A DNA stretch of 64,000 nt from Emticicia sp040253585 (GTDB taxonomy: Bacteria; Bacteroidota; Bacteroidia; Cytophagales; Spirosomataceae): NCBI RefSeq assembly GCF_040253585.1, contig NZ_JBELAU010000005.1, positions 1 to 64,000 on the forward strand, read 5' to 3'. Position numbers and translations under genes: made by a program. The notes beneath the pieces are model-generated. The model saw nothing but the letters and a program-made list of their open reading frames with translations. It ran no database searches and was not told the DNA's origin. The stretch's first letter is position 1. Every line of letters begins with the position of its first letter. This document shows, in pieces, positions 25,091 to 33,173 of the stretch.

Positions 25091-25675
25091 ATGCAGGAGA
25101 AAGAAGAAATAGAAACTTTTTATCCAAGTACCACAGCCGATTGGAGAGAATGGTTACAAGAAAACCACCTTTCAAAACAATCAATTTGGTTGATATATTA
25201 TAAAAAGAAATCGAAAATACCTTCAATTTCTTGGAGCGAAGCCGTTGACGAAGCTCTTTGTTTTGGTTGGATTGATAGTACCGCACGCCCCATCGACGAT
25301 GAAAAATATATGCAGTTTTTCACGAGACGCAAAGCTACGAGTGTTTGGTCGAAAATAAATAAAGACAAAGTTGAGAAATTGATTGCAGCAGGCAAAATGA
25401 GCCAAGCAGGTTTTGAAAGCATCGAAAAAGCCAAACAAAATGGCTCATGGACAATCTTAGATTCGGTGGAGGAATTAACAATACCCGAAGACTTAGAAGC
25501 TGCCTTCCAAGCAAATGAAGGCTCAAAAGATTTCTTTATGAGTTTAAGTAAATCAGTCAGAAAAGCTATTTTACAGTGGTTAGTACTTGCCAAACAACAA
25601 TCTACTCGCCAAAAACGCATCAACGAAATTGCGGAGCTTGCTTCTCAAAAACTTAAACCTAAGCAGTTTAAATAA
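25091..25675 (+). CDS. YdeI/OmpD-associated family protein
   Basis: A 194-residue soluble protein with the YdeI family pattern: W-EWLQENHLSKQSIWLIYYKK, EAVDEALCFGWIDS, FTRRKATSVWSKINKDKVEKL and a C-terminal helical domain with SKSVRKAILQWL and AKQQSTRQKRI (bacteriocin-protection YdeI/OmpD-associated). It starts 6 bases after the beta-lactamase stop, indicating co-transcription. YdeI-type proteins are linked to stress and antimicrobial peptide tolerance in some bacteria, but the mechanism is not known. Confidence 0.85.
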   Translation: MQEKEEIETFYPSTTADWREWLQENHLSKQSIWLIYYKKKSKIPSISWSEAVDEALCFGWIDSTARPIDDEKYMQFFTRRKATSVWSKINKDKVEKLIAAGKMSQAGFESIEKAKQNGSWTILDSVEELTIPEDLEAAFQANEGSKDFFMSLSKSVRKAILQWLVLAKQQSTRQKRINEIAELASQKLKPKQFK

Positions 25676-25792
25676 AAAGTAAAACCAAAAAATCTCGTCC
25701 ACACAAAAACTTTCATCGTCTCTTTTCGCTGTAAAAAACGAATATTTTCGCTAAATTGCTTACTCATTCAACCTCAAAATGCAATTTAACCA

Positions 25793-26773
25793 ATGAAAAT
25801 AAAGTCTCTTTTCACTTACCTTTTACTAACTACTCTTGGAACAGTATCTTTTACTGCAAAATCGCAAGATTGGGAAGTAATGACTCCGACCAACACCTGC
25901 ATCAATCGTCATGAAAATACCATGTCAGCAGTAGGCAATAAATTGGTTTTATTAGGCGGACGTGGCATTAAACCCACCGAAGTTTTCGACATCAAAACCC
26001 AAACTTGGACAAAATCAGTTGAAACTCCACTCGAAATTCATCACCTGCAAGCCGTTACGTATAATGGTGAAGTTTATGTTATGATGGCCATGACTGGCAA
26101 ATACCCACACGAAACTCCGATTCCAAATATCTACATTTATAATCTCGAAAAAGGCGAATGGAGAGTCGGCCCCGAAATTCCAAAAGACCGTTTACGTGGT
26201 TCGGCTGGTTGTGTGGTATATAAAGACAAAATATATTCTGTTTGTGGCATTTTGGATGGACACTGGGACGGCCACGTAGCATGGCTTGATGAATATGACC
26301 CAAAAACCAATACTTGGGTAAAATTGGCGGATGCTCCTCACCTACGTGACCATGTGAGTGCTGCGGTTGTAAACGATAAATTATATATTGCAGGTGGCCG
26401 ACGCTCAACGGCTCGTATTAATCAAGTACTAAACTTGACAGAACCAGCTGTCGATGTATATGATTTCAAGAAAAAAACTTGGCAAACACTTCCAGCAGAG
26501 CTGAATTTGCCAACACAAAGAGCAGGAAATTCATCAGTAGCTTTTGGTGATAAACTTTTAGTGATTGGTGGAGAAAGTCCAGCCCAAGTACCATCTCATA
26601 GCGAAGTTGAAGCTTTTGATACAAAGAAAATGCAATGGGTTCCTTTTCCAAAACTCAAACAAGGAAGACACGGAACGGGTGCAGCAGTCGTTGGTGGAAA
26701 AGTTTATTCGGTAGCAGGTTCGGCCAATCGTGGTGGTGGTCCAGAAATCAATGAAATGGAAGTTTTGAAATAA
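25793..26773 (+). CDS. Secreted Kelch-repeat beta-propeller
   Basis: A 326-residue protein with signal peptide (AKS|Q at ~24) and about six Kelch repeats, each with the GG doublet and spaced Tyr/Trp: LVLLGGRGIKPTEVFDIKTQTW, RGSAGCVVYKDKIYSVCG, VSAAVVNDKLYIAGGR, NSSVAFGDKLLVIGGES and TGAAVVGGKVYSVAGS. Overall it resembles galactose-oxidase-like or N-acetylneuraminate-epimerase-like propellers, but no catalytic residues can be identified. It acts in the periplasm or outside. It appears to be a single gene. Confidence 0.82.
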   Translation: MKIKSLFTYLLLTTLGTVSFTAKSQDWEVMTPTNTCINRHENTMSAVGNKLVLLGGRGIKPTEVFDIKTQTWTKSVETPLEIHHLQAVTYNGEVYVMMAMTGKYPHETPIPNIYIYNLEKGEWRVGPEIPKDRLRGSAGCVVYKDKIYSVCGILDGHWDGHVAWLDEYDPKTNTWVKLADAPHLRDHVSAAVVNDKLYIAGGRRSTARINQVLNLTEPAVDVYDFKKKTWQTLPAELNLPTQRAGNSSVAFGDKLLVIGGESPAQVPSHSEVEAFDTKKMQWVPFPKLKQGRHGTGAAVVGGKVYSVAGSANRGGGPEINEMEVLK

Positions 26774-26851
26774 AACTAATCATTATTCGATAATAAAATA
26801 AGGAAGTTTTTGCCCCACAACAACTTTATAACGTACAACAAAACAAATAAA

Positions 26852-27448
26852 ATGGTAAAAAACAAACTTAAACGAGGTTTAAGAATGACTCGTTATGTCA
26901 TTTACCGAGAAACACTGGTCAATACCAAAGAGCATTTTTATTCTTTCGTTGGGTCATTTATTGGTATCGCAATTCTGGCTTTTATTCAAAGCAAAACACT
27001 CGCAGATATTGACTCAATATTTCTAATAGGCTCGTTTGGAGCATCGAGCGTTTTGATTTTTGGAGCAGTTCAGAGTCCGTTGGCACAGCCGAGAAATTTG
27101 GTTGGTGGGCATGTTATTTCGGCCATAATTGGGGTTACAATTTATAAAACTTTGCCTAATTTTTTATGGTTAACTGCTCCGTTGGCGGTTTCACTTTCAA
27201 TCGTAATGATGCAATTAACCAAAACCCTGCATCCTCCAGGTGGAGCGGCGGCACTCATTGCTATCATCGGTACTGACAGAGTAAAACAACTTGGGTATTT
27301 GTACGTTTTATCGCCCGTACTTACTGGCACACTAATTTTACTGGTTGTAGCGTTGGTTTTTAATAACATAACTCCCAGTCGAAAATATCCAACCGATAGA
27401 AGATTCACCAATTTCCTGCGAAAAAGAAAAGCAGATTTAAAAACTTAA
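26852..27448 (+). CDS. HPP family integral membrane protein
   Basis: A 198-residue protein with four to five membrane segments and the family motif HPPGGAAALIA after the third. HPP proteins in other organisms include a chloroplast nitrite transporter; the bacterial role is uncertain. The N-terminus is basic (KNKLKRGLRMTRYVIYRE). The start is ATG 26852; the frame opens earlier at a TTG (26810), but that extension has no hydrophobic or conserved content. The YitT gene follows 18 bases downstream. Confidence 0.85.
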   Translation: MVKNKLKRGLRMTRYVIYRETLVNTKEHFYSFVGSFIGIAILAFIQSKTLADIDSIFLIGSFGASSVLIFGAVQSPLAQPRNLVGGHVISAIIGVTIYKTLPNFLWLTAPLAVSLSIVMMQLTKTLHPPGGAAALIAIIGTDRVKQLGYLYVLSPVLTGTLILLVVALVFNNITPSRKYPTDRRFTNFLRKRKADLKT

Positions 27449-27466
27449 CCATTAATAAACGTAGCT

Positions 27467-28432
27467 ATGAATTCACTTTGGAAAAAAATAATAACCCGAA
27501 CAACACTCAAAAGACCCAAAAGCGGAGAAAGATATTCCGACTATAAACTCGCTAAAGGTTATCGAGAGCTTAAAATTCTAATCAGACGCTACCTCAAAGA
27601 TTTCATCTTGATAACGGCTGGGATTTTCTCGGCATCGTTCGGCTTTAAAGGCTTCTTACTAACCAATCACTTCATTGATGGCGGGGCAACTGGTATTTCT
27701 TTGCTCATTTCGGCATTGACAAAAATTCCACTTTATTACTTGATTATCGGCATCAATCTTCCGTTTATATTTTTGGGCTATAAAATTCTCGGAAAAGTGT
27801 TTGCACTAAAAACTGCACTTGCCATTGCTGGACTTGCCCTGTGCGTTGGTACAGTTGATTTTCCTAACGTAACCAACGATAATCTATTGGTTTCTATTTT
27901 TGGAGGCTTCTTTCTTGGAGCAGGAATTGGTTTGGCGGTTAGAGGTGGAGCTGTGATAGATGGCACAGAGGTTTTGGCTATTTTTCTCAGCAAAAAAATG
28001 GGTACAACCATCGGAGATATTATCATTATTATCAATGTCCTTATTTTTTCTACGGCAGCTTATTTTCTTTCGGTCGAAATTGCACTTTATTCGATGATTA
28101 CCTATTTAGCTGCTTCCAAAACCTTAGATTTTATTATAGAAGGTATTGATGAATATATCGGTGTTACGATTATTTCTTCACACAACGAAGAAATCCGACA
28201 AATGATTATCAATGAAATGGGGCGTGGTGTAACCGTTTATAGTGGTAAAAAAGGTTATGGTAAAAGCGGCGAAACTAAAAATATTGATATTCTTTACACT
28301 GTAATTACGAGATTAGAATTGAATAAACTCAATACCGAAATCGAAAAAATTGAACCAAATGCCTTTGTCGTGATGAACAGCGTTAAAGATACCAAAGGTG
28401 GAATGATAAAAAAACGCCCGCTTGACCATTAA
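27467..28432 (+). CDS. YitT family membrane protein
   Basis: A 321-residue inner-membrane protein with a YitT_membrane domain (~45-230; about five helices including FKGFLLTNHFIDGGATGISL and GAGIGLAVRGGAVIDGTEVL) and a C-terminal cytoplasmic DUF2179 domain (~235-310; GVTIISSHNEEIRQMIINEM, RGVTVYSGKKGYG). Substrate or role is not known for the family. It probably forms one transcript with the HPP gene. The AGACGGGGTC repeat and a heptamer array follow the stop. Confidence 0.88.
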   Translation: MNSLWKKIITRTTLKRPKSGERYSDYKLAKGYRELKILIRRYLKDFILITAGIFSASFGFKGFLLTNHFIDGGATGISLLISALTKIPLYYLIIGINLPFIFLGYKILGKVFALKTALAIAGLALCVGTVDFPNVTNDNLLVSIFGGFFLGAGIGLAVRGGAVIDGTEVLAIFLSKKMGTTIGDIIIIINVLIFSTAAYFLSVEIALYSMITYLAASKTLDFIIEGIDEYIGVTIISSHNEEIRQMIINEMGRGVTVYSGKKGYGKSGETKNIDILYTVITRLELNKLNTEIEKIEPNAFVVMNSVKDTKGGMIKKRPLDH

Positions 28433-28441
28433 TTTAATTAA

Positions 28442-28459
28442 GACGGGGTCGCTCGTACG
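28442..28459. repeat. Dispersed 20-mer, copy 1
   Basis: Near-identical (three transitions) to a sequence at 31370-31388; consensus AGACGRGGTCGCYCGTRCGR. Both copies touch a heptamer array and follow a stop codon closely. Confidence 0.6.
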
Positions 28460-28487
28460 ATTGAGAATTAAAAATTGAGAATTATTT
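28460..28487. repeat. Heptamer array (4 units)
   Basis: Units attgaga, attaaaa, attgaga, attattt, directly after the dispersed 20-mer and 15 bases before the next start codon. Confidence 0.65.
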
Positions 28488-28502
28488 ACGTCAATCAACC
28501 AG

Positions 28503-29621
28503 ATGAAAAAACTGACCTATTTATTTATTTTTTTCATAAACATCAGCTTTGTTTTTGCACAAAACAAAACCTTAATGTTTGTCGGCACATACACTGACGG
28601 CAAACCCGACAAAGGTATTTATGTCTATGAACTCAACCCAAGCAATGGTTATTTAAAGCTGATTTTTAATACTGAAAATATCGTAAATCCTTCTTTCCTG
28701 ACACTTTCACCAGATGGCAAGTTTTTGTATGCTTGCACCGAAACCAAACTTCCTCAACACGGCAACATTAGTGCTTTTGCAATCAATAGTGCCAATGGTA
28801 GCTTGAAATTTATCAATAAACAATCAGCCAATGGCGAAAACCCTGTCTATGTGAGTGTACATAAAAATAACAAATTTGTTGTTTCAGGAAATTATGGAGA
28901 GGGAAATGTAACGGTCTTAACCAAAAATGGAGATGGAAGCCTAAATCCATTTGTGCAAAGTATTCGGTTTTCGGGAACGAGTGTAAATAAAGAACGTCAA
29001 GAAAAACCACACGTTCACTCAGCCAATTTTTCTCCGAAAAATGATTTTCTTTATTTGCCCGATTTAGGAACTGATAAAATCAGAACATTTAGGTTCGATG
29101 AAAAACAAGCGAAACCATTAATTGAAGTTAACGAATTGACTATCAATACAGATGCGGGCGGCGGGCCTCGTCATATGGCTTTTCATCCAAATCAAAAATT
29201 TGCTTATTCCATCGAAGAAATGAGTGGAAATATCGTTGGTTATGCCTACAAAAATGGCGAACTCAGTAAAATTCAAAGTATTATTTCAAATCAGAAAAAA
29301 GCTGATATTTATAGTAGTGCTGATATTCATATCTCACCCGATGGCAAGTTTTTGTATGCTTCAAATCGAGTAGAAAATACAATTTCGATGTTTAAAATTG
29401 CCAAAAATGGTGTCTTAACTTTACTTGGTCATGAATCAACTTATGGTGAAACTCCCCGCAATTTTAACCTTGACCCTACTGGAAACTTTGTAATTGTAGC
29501 GAATCAAAGTTCAAACAATATTGTGGTTTTTAGAAGAAATATAAAAACTGGTTTATTATCCAAACTCAGCGATGATACGAAAGTTTTACATCCTTCTTGT
29601 TTGCAATTCAAAACCTATTAA
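28503..29621 (+). CDS. Lactonase-family seven-bladed propeller protein
   Basis: A 372-residue protein with signal peptide (VFA|Q). It matches the 6-phosphogluconolactonase/lactonase family (PF10282): TLMFVGTYTDGKPDKGIYVYEL, NPSFLTLSPDGKFLYACTE, GGGPRHMAFHPNQKFAYSIEE and SADIHISPDGKFLYASNR, with NPVYVSVHKN and PHVHSANFSP for the metal- and substrate-binding inner strands. Cytoplasmic Pgl hydrolyses 6-phosphogluconolactone; with a signal peptide this one is more likely a periplasmic sugar-lactone enzyme or a propeller of other function. Confidence 0.85.
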   Translation: MKKLTYLFIFFINISFVFAQNKTLMFVGTYTDGKPDKGIYVYELNPSNGYLKLIFNTENIVNPSFLTLSPDGKFLYACTETKLPQHGNISAFAINSANGSLKFINKQSANGENPVYVSVHKNNKFVVSGNYGEGNVTVLTKNGDGSLNPFVQSIRFSGTSVNKERQEKPHVHSANFSPKNDFLYLPDLGTDKIRTFRFDEKQAKPLIEVNELTINTDAGGGPRHMAFHPNQKFAYSIEEMSGNIVGYAYKNGELSKIQSIISNQKKADIYSSADIHISPDGKFLYASNRVENTISMFKIAKNGVLTLLGHESTYGETPRNFNLDPTGNFVIVANQSSNNIVVFRRNIKTGLLSKLSDDTKVLHPSCLQFKTY

Positions 29622-29626
29622 AATTT

Positions 29627-30031
29627 ATGATGGAGAAAAATATTGCAGTGAAAGATATTGATTCTTATCTATCATTTGTACCCGAAAAAGAACGCATTGC
29701 TCTGGAAGAATTGCGTCAGCAAATACTTGATTTAGTTCCTGATGCTGAGGAAGTTATCAGCTATATGATTCCAACTTTTAAGTACAAAGGTGCATTGGTT
29801 GGATTTGGCTATTATAAAACTCATCTTTCATTCTACTTTATGAGTGTGGGGCTTCGTGGACATTTTGGGCAAGATTTGATAGGCTATAAACATGAAGGCT
29901 CAACGATACATTTCACGGCTGAGAAACCACTTCCAGTAGAGGTAATTAGAAAGATAGTTTTGGCGAGAGTAATGGAAAATGAAGAAAAAGAAAGGCTAAA
30001 AAGGTTAAAGAAAGCAACAAAAAAGACTTAA
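29627..30031 (+). CDS. DUF1801 family protein
   Basis: A 134-residue soluble protein with the DUF1801/YdhG-like pattern: IDSYLSFVPEKERIALEELRQQI, AEEVISYMIPTFKYKGALVGF and HLSFYFMS. YdhG-like proteins have been called iron chaperones on limited evidence. The C-terminus is strongly basic (KERLKRLKKATKKT). A start at 29627 gives a few bases of spacing from the propeller stop; the frame opens earlier at TTG 29597 with a 25-base overlap that is less plausible. Confidence 0.8.
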   Translation: MMEKNIAVKDIDSYLSFVPEKERIALEELRQQILDLVPDAEEVISYMIPTFKYKGALVGFGYYKTHLSFYFMSVGLRGHFGQDLIGYKHEGSTIHFTAEKPLPVEVIRKIVLARVMENEEKERLKRLKKATKKT

Positions 30032-30157
30032 AACGTGCAAAAAAACATAATTTAAAAAGAGTTTACATAAAAAGTATTTATTTTGTATCGAAATGATTTT
30101 CTGAATAAAAGCTAACTCATTTTATCTAAAATTCTTTTATAAACCGTTATTGATAAA

Positions 30158-30604
30158 ATGGACCTTCTACTCAGAAAAGCAACGCAAAACGATGCCGATT
30201 TGACTTTCGAAATTGAGCAAAACTCGTTCAAAGAATACAGCGATGCCGTTTATGCTACCGAACTCGATTCTCATCGAAAAGAATTCGACTCAGAGAACAT
30301 TCAAATTATTGAATTTGAAAAACAAAGCATTGGTTATTTGGAGATAGAAGAAAAAAATCATTCTTTTGAAATCATAAATATTCTGATTCAAAAAGACTTT
30401 CAGAACCAAGGTTTTGGCCGCCAACTGCTTGATAAAGTAATTGAAGACGGGCAACGAAAATCGAAGGGAATCGAATTACAAGTACTAAAAAACAACCCAA
30501 AAGCAAGACGGTTTTATGAAAATTCTGGTTTTCAGATTTATTACGAAACCGAATTTGAATATAAAATGAAATTTTCTCATGCAAATAGGATTTTTAGAAA
30601 TTAA
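30158..30604 (+). CDS. GNAT family N-acetyltransferase
   Basis: A 148-residue cytoplasmic protein with acetyl-CoA binding motif A (IINILIQKDFQNQGFGRQLL, ~72-91) and motif B (NPKARRFYENSGFQ, ~115-128), the core of the GNAT fold. The substrate is unknown; small proteins of this type often acetylate protein N-termini or small amines. Its last 26 bases overlap the start of cdaA, so the two are co-translated. Confidence 0.85.
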   Translation: MDLLLRKATQNDADLTFEIEQNSFKEYSDAVYATELDSHRKEFDSENIQIIEFEKQSIGYLEIEEKNHSFEIINILIQKDFQNQGFGRQLLDKVIEDGQRKSKGIELQVLKNNPKARRFYENSGFQIYYETEFEYKMKFSHANRIFRN

Positions 30605-31358
30605 GTGGACTGATATTTTAGATATTTTGCTCGTTGCATTTCTGCTGTATTATATTTATAAATTGGTGCGTGGTAGCGTTGCGAGTCGGGTTTTCTTAGG
30701 TTATTTACTCATTTATCTATTTTATTTGATTGTAAAAGCCATTGGTTTAGAACTACTTACTCGCATTTTAGAATATTTTATGGGTGTGGGAGCAATCGCA
30801 TTGATTGTGCTTTTTCAGCAAGAAATCAGACGCTTTTTATTGTTAGTAGGTAAATCAACTACACTAACCAACAATCATTTTTTTGCAAATTTGCTTGGTA
30901 CAGAAGTAACTCCCGAAGAAAAATACCCTCTAAAAACCATCATTGATGCCGCAAAAACGATGTCGAGCGAGTTTACAGGTGGAATCATCGTTATTCAAAA
31001 AGAAGATGATTTAGGCAAGTTTGCCGAATCAGGTGATGCTTTGGATGCGGTCTTATCAAAGAAATTAATTTTATCGCTCTTTAGTCAATACAGTTTATTG
31101 AATGATGGTGCAATAATTATCGACGGCAGTCGCATAAAAGCAGCACATTGTATTTTACCAATCGCTAATAGCGATGATTTACCATCAAATTACGGTTTTC
31201 GTCACCGTGCGGCTCTCGGAATTTCGGAAGCAACCGACGCCGCAGCTATTTGTGTTTCGGAAGAAAACGGTAAAATTTCACTGGCAATTGATGGAAACAT
31301 AAAAACTGTTTCCGTAACCGAACTCGAAAGAGATTTGAAGGCGTATTTTCTTAAATAG
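30579..31358 (+). CDS. cdaA: Diadenylate cyclase CdaA
   Basis: A 259-residue membrane enzyme that joins two ATP into cyclic di-AMP, a second messenger controlling potassium and osmotic balance and cell-wall homeostasis. Three N-terminal membrane helices (~12-85: ILDILLVAFLLYYIYKLV, FLGYLLIYLFYLIVKAIG, GVGAIALIVLF) precede the DAC domain (~120-250) with the catalytic DGA motif (LLNDGAIIIDG) and RHR motif (GFRHRAALGI). Length and layout match CdaA/DacA. It overlaps the GNAT gene; no CdaR gene is next to it, as expected outside the Firmicutes. Confidence 0.95.
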   Translation: MQIGFLEIKWTDILDILLVAFLLYYIYKLVRGSVASRVFLGYLLIYLFYLIVKAIGLELLTRILEYFMGVGAIALIVLFQQEIRRFLLLVGKSTTLTNNHFFANLLGTEVTPEEKYPLKTIIDAAKTMSSEFTGGIIVIQKEDDLGKFAESGDALDAVLSKKLILSLFSQYSLLNDGAIIIDGSRIKAAHCILPIANSDDLPSNYGFRHRAALGISEATDAAAICVSEENGKISLAIDGNIKTVSVTELERDLKAYFLK

Positions 31359-31408
31359 TTCTGAGTTGAGACGAGGTCGCCCGTGCGGTTCTGAATTCTG
31401 AGTTAAAA
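31358..31408. repeat. Heptamer units and dispersed 20-mer, copy 2
   Basis: Heptamers gttctga, gttgaga (31358-31371), then the 20-mer agacgaggtcgcccgtgcgg, then gttctga, attctga, gttaaaa (31388-31408). The block begins inside the cdaA stop codon and is inverted with respect to 31466-31507. Confidence 0.6.
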
Positions 31409-31465
31409 ATACTAAGGCACTCGTGTGAATTGTAAAATAAAGCTTTCAGTTTTCTGTTTACCCCC

Positions 31466-31507
31466 ACTCAGAACTCTCAACTCAGAACTCTCAACTCAGC
31501 ACTCAGA
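31466..31507. repeat. Heptamer array (6 units) abutting a start codon
   Basis: Units actcaga, actctca, actcaga, actctca, actcagc, actcaga; they are reverse complements of the units at 31358. The array ends 3 bases before the TTG start of the aminotransferase gene. Confidence 0.75.
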
Positions 31508-31510
31508 ACT

Positions 31511-32545
31511 TTGATTACGTTTTATCCAGGACCATCAAAAGTATATCCGCAAGTGGCAACTTATCTACAAGATGCCATGAATGAAGGTATTTTGAGCCAA
31601 AACCACCGCAGTACTGCTTTTATGGAAATGCTGGCAACGTGCATTTCGGTCTTCAAGCAAAAGCTAAATATCCCCAGCGATTACGAAGTTTATTTTACAT
31701 CATCCGCCACCGAATGTTGGGAAATCGTCAGTCAATCGCTTGTAAAAAACCACAGCCATCACATTTTTAATGGAGCATTTGGCGAAAAATGGTTTGAATA
31801 TGCTTCTCGTTTAGGTAAAACTTCTTCGGCAACAAAGTTTGATTTTCAAGAAATACTTGATAAAAACCTTATTTCCGATGCAGATGTTTGGTGTTTTACC
31901 CAAAACGAAACTTCAAATGCAACTCAAATAGAAAATTCGTTTTTCGGAAAACTTCACACTGAAGCGTTAATCGCAGTCGATGTAACTTCATCAATGGGAG
32001 GAATCGAGCTTGACTGGCAATCGGGCGATATTTGGTTGGCTTCGGTGCAAAAGTGCCTCGGTTTGCCTGCTGGAATGGGTATTATGATTTGTTCGCCAAA
32101 AGCCATCAAACGTGCCGAAGAAATCGGCGAGCGTAACCATTATAATAGCCTACTTTTTATCAGAGATAATTTCAGGAAATTCCAAACCCATTACACCCCA
32201 AACATTCTTGGAATTTATCTATTAATGCGGGTAATGCAACAAGTACCTGATATTCAAACGATTAATGCACAATTAACGGAACGAGCAAAGGATTTTTATG
32301 CGTTTATCAGCCACGAGACCAATCTTAATTTATTGATTACTAATGATGAAGTAAGGTCTAAAACCGTCATTGCGATAAAAGGAAGTGTTGATGAAATTTC
32401 AGTTTTGAAACAAAAAGCTAAAGAAAATAATATAATTTTGGGTAATGGTTATGGTGCTTGGAAAGACACCACTTTCAGAATAGCTAATTTCCCAGCTATT
32501 GAAGATTGGGAATTCGACAAACTAAAAACCTTACTACGCCAATGA
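31511..32545 (+). CDS. Class V aminotransferase, phosphoserine aminotransferase-like
   Basis: A 344-residue PLP enzyme. The N-terminus FYPGPSKVYPQV, the QNHRSTAFMEM segment, VDVTSSMGG (PLP-binding Asp) and SVQKCLGLPAGMGI (Schiff-base Lys) match the SerC/alanine-glyoxylate aminotransferase group. Likely role: serine biosynthesis, converting 3-phosphohydroxypyruvate and glutamate to phosphoserine, but a related transaminase is possible. The start is TTG 31511: conserved sequence begins at once and the next ATG is far inside. The stop overlaps the marC start (ATGA). Confidence 0.8.
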   Translation: MITFYPGPSKVYPQVATYLQDAMNEGILSQNHRSTAFMEMLATCISVFKQKLNIPSDYEVYFTSSATECWEIVSQSLVKNHSHHIFNGAFGEKWFEYASRLGKTSSATKFDFQEILDKNLISDADVWCFTQNETSNATQIENSFFGKLHTEALIAVDVTSSMGGIELDWQSGDIWLASVQKCLGLPAGMGIMICSPKAIKRAEEIGERNHYNSLLFIRDNFRKFQTHYTPNILGIYLLMRVMQQVPDIQTINAQLTERAKDFYAFISHETNLNLLITNDEVRSKTVIAIKGSVDEISVLKQKAKENNIILGNGYGAWKDTTFRIANFPAIEDWEFDKLKTLLRQ

Positions 32546-33111
32546 ACTTCGTTTTTAAAGAAATTATCTCAGTTTCGATTATCTTATTTTCAGTAATTGA
32601 TATTTTGGGAGCAATTCCAATTATCATTGATTTACGCAAAAAAGCGGGCAGTATACACGCCGAACAAGCTACTTTGGTAGCAGGCGGTTTAATGATAACG
32701 TACCTATTTTTAGGAATTAGTATCTTGAGTTTGTTTGGCGTTGATGTTAAATCTTTTGCGATTGCGGGGGCTTTGATTTTGTTTTTAATTGGCTTTGAAA
32801 TGATTTTGGGAAGAAGCATTTTCAAACATGAAACCACCAATAGCAAAGCTACTTCAATTGTGCCGTTGGCATTTCCGATTATCGCAGGTGCAGGTACGAT
32901 GACAACAATTATTTCATTGAAAGCAGCCTATCAGGTAGAGAATATTATTATAGGAATTATGCTAAATTTGCTTGTGGTTTATATCGTTTTAAGAAATTCT
33001 CAGCAACTTGAAAAAATTCTTGGGCCAACTGGTGCCGATATTTTACGAAAAGTTTTTGGAATGATTTTGATTGCTATCTCTATTAAATTGATAAAAACTA
33101 ACTTGTTTTAG
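32542..33111 (+). CDS. MarC family integral membrane protein
   Basis: A 189-residue inner-membrane protein with six predicted helices and MarC features (ILFSVIDILGAIPIIIDLRKKAG, FAIAGALILFLIGFEMI, PLAFPIIAGAGTMTTII, GPTGADILRKVFGMILIAIS). MarC proteins were once thought to give multiple antibiotic resistance, but the role is unproven. The start is ATG 32542, overlapping the aminotransferase stop by 4 bases; a longer frame to 32506 would lie inside that gene. Confidence 0.88.
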   Translation: MNFVFKEIISVSIILFSVIDILGAIPIIIDLRKKAGSIHAEQATLVAGGLMITYLFLGISILSLFGVDVKSFAIAGALILFLIGFEMILGRSIFKHETTNSKATSIVPLAFPIIAGAGTMTTIISLKAAYQVENIIIGIMLNLLVVYIVLRNSQQLEKILGPTGADILRKVFGMILIAISIKLIKTNLF

Positions 33112-33114
33112 CAT

Positions 33115-33157
33115 AAAAAACGATGCCTTCGACTTCGCTCAGGCACCGTTTTGTTTT
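33115..33157. terminator. Bidirectional terminator
   Basis: Hairpin aaaaacg-a-tgcct / aggca-c-cgtttt with T runs on both sides between the convergent marC and adhesin-like genes. Its centre reads tgccttcgacttcgctcagg. Confidence 0.75.
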
Positions 33158-33173
33158 TCATAATTTTGTGTTT

